A stretch of DNA of 6,013 nucleotides from Nitrososphaerota archaeon. Lineage in GTDB: Archaea; Iainarchaeota; Iainarchaeia; Iainarchaeales; VGJJ01. The notes below the pieces were generated by a model. It did no database searches. It had not been told where the DNA came from and saw only the letters and a program-made list of their open reading frames with translations. The stretch is from assembly GCA_020053155.1 (NCBI GenBank), contig JAGVNS010000116.1, positions 1 to 6,013 on the forward strand, given 5' to 3'. Shown here piece after piece: positions 5,861 through 6,013 of the stretch (position 1 is the stretch's first letter; every line of letters starts with the position of its first letter). The position numbers and the translations under genes are program-made.

Positions 5861-5962
5861 CGGTTGTTCGGCGGCCCAAACGGAGGTTAGGGTTCCGCAG
5901 TATTGAATGTAAGCTGTTGTGTGACAGGTCTTTTGACCCCACTTTTTAGGTAAATTTTAGGG

Positions 5963-6011
5963 GTGGGAACCCCGTTTTTTGTTTGGAAAAACGAAACCGG
6001 GGGTTTCCCAC
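5963..6011. repeat. Strong imperfect inverted repeat (hairpin)
   Basis: GTGGGAA (5963-5969) pairs with TTCCCAC (6005-6011), then CCCC (5970-5973) with GGGG after a one-base bulge, then, past a bulge at about 5993-5999, GTTTTT (5974-5979) with AAAAAC (5987-5992) around a seven-base loop. About 17 pairs form in 49 bases. An alternative short hairpin, GGGGT/ACCCC (5960-5973), followed by GTTTTTT resembles a terminator on the plus strand, although no plus-strand gene ends here. The element sits just upstream of the point where the first swivelling-domain gene loses its reading frame. It could be a terminator of a gene beyond the right edge, a dispersed repeat, or a mobile-element remnant. Confidence 0.6.
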
Positions 6012-6013
6012 TC

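Noticed and set aside
5957..6013. Minus-strand frames running in from the right edge, which might be the missing N-terminus or the end of another gene
   Set aside because: All three translations are short, and rich in K, P and G, from a hairpin-forming region; none resembles the N-terminal domain of the paralogues.
1..6013. CRISPR array, tRNA or rRNA gene, transposase
   Set aside because: No regularly spaced repeats, no cloverleaf-like or rRNA-like stretch and no transposase or integrase motifs were found on either strand.

Overview
The window looks archaeal, most likely from a small-genome uncultured (DPANN-type) lineage, though the lineage is inference. Three things support this: a TrmB-family regulator, BRE/TATA-like promoter elements placed about 25-33 bases before start codons with little or no leader, and a family of phosphoenolpyruvate-synthase-like 'mobile/swivelling domain' proteins that from memory is common in such genomes. 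Genes are packed tightly and overlaps or zero-base gaps are frequent.

Layout, left to right. (1) Bases 1-945, minus strand: the N-terminal 315 residues of a large protein that runs off the left edge and aligns by eye with the N-terminal and helical parts of the swivelling-domain proteins further right. (2) Bases 946-1056: a divergent promoter region with a good BRE/TATA and a 26-bp imperfect palindrome ending one base before the next start codon. (3) Bases 1057-1794, plus strand: a TrmB-like sugar-sensing-type transcription regulator. (4) Bases 1848-2620, minus strand: a two-gene cassette, an AbiEii-like nucleotidyltransferase (201 aa) overlapped by 10 bases by a 58-aa protein that is easily missed; the nucleotidyltransferase gene is clearly more AT-rich than TrmB. 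(5) Bases 2680-5860, minus strand: three consecutive genes (1-base gap, then 0-base gap) whose products all end in a swivelling phosphohistidine domain with the catalytic His retained, but which lack both the ATP-grasp domain and the PEP/pyruvate-binding barrel of true PEP synthases. (6) Bases 5861-6013: an in-frame extension of the first of these genes that has no start codon, then a stop and a strong inverted repeat.

The main point of interest is the cluster of four swivelling-domain paralogues (one cut by the window edge). Each has a different N-terminal part but a conserved His domain wherever the domain is visible. This suggests a family of phosphotransfer proteins that must borrow nucleotide-binding and acceptor sites from elsewhere, or whose divergent helical regions bind unknown substrates, as in rifampin phosphotransferase-type enzymes. 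TrmB sits divergently next to the fourth member and may control it. The nucleotidyltransferase cassette separates the paralogues and may be a later insertion of toxin-antitoxin or defence type.
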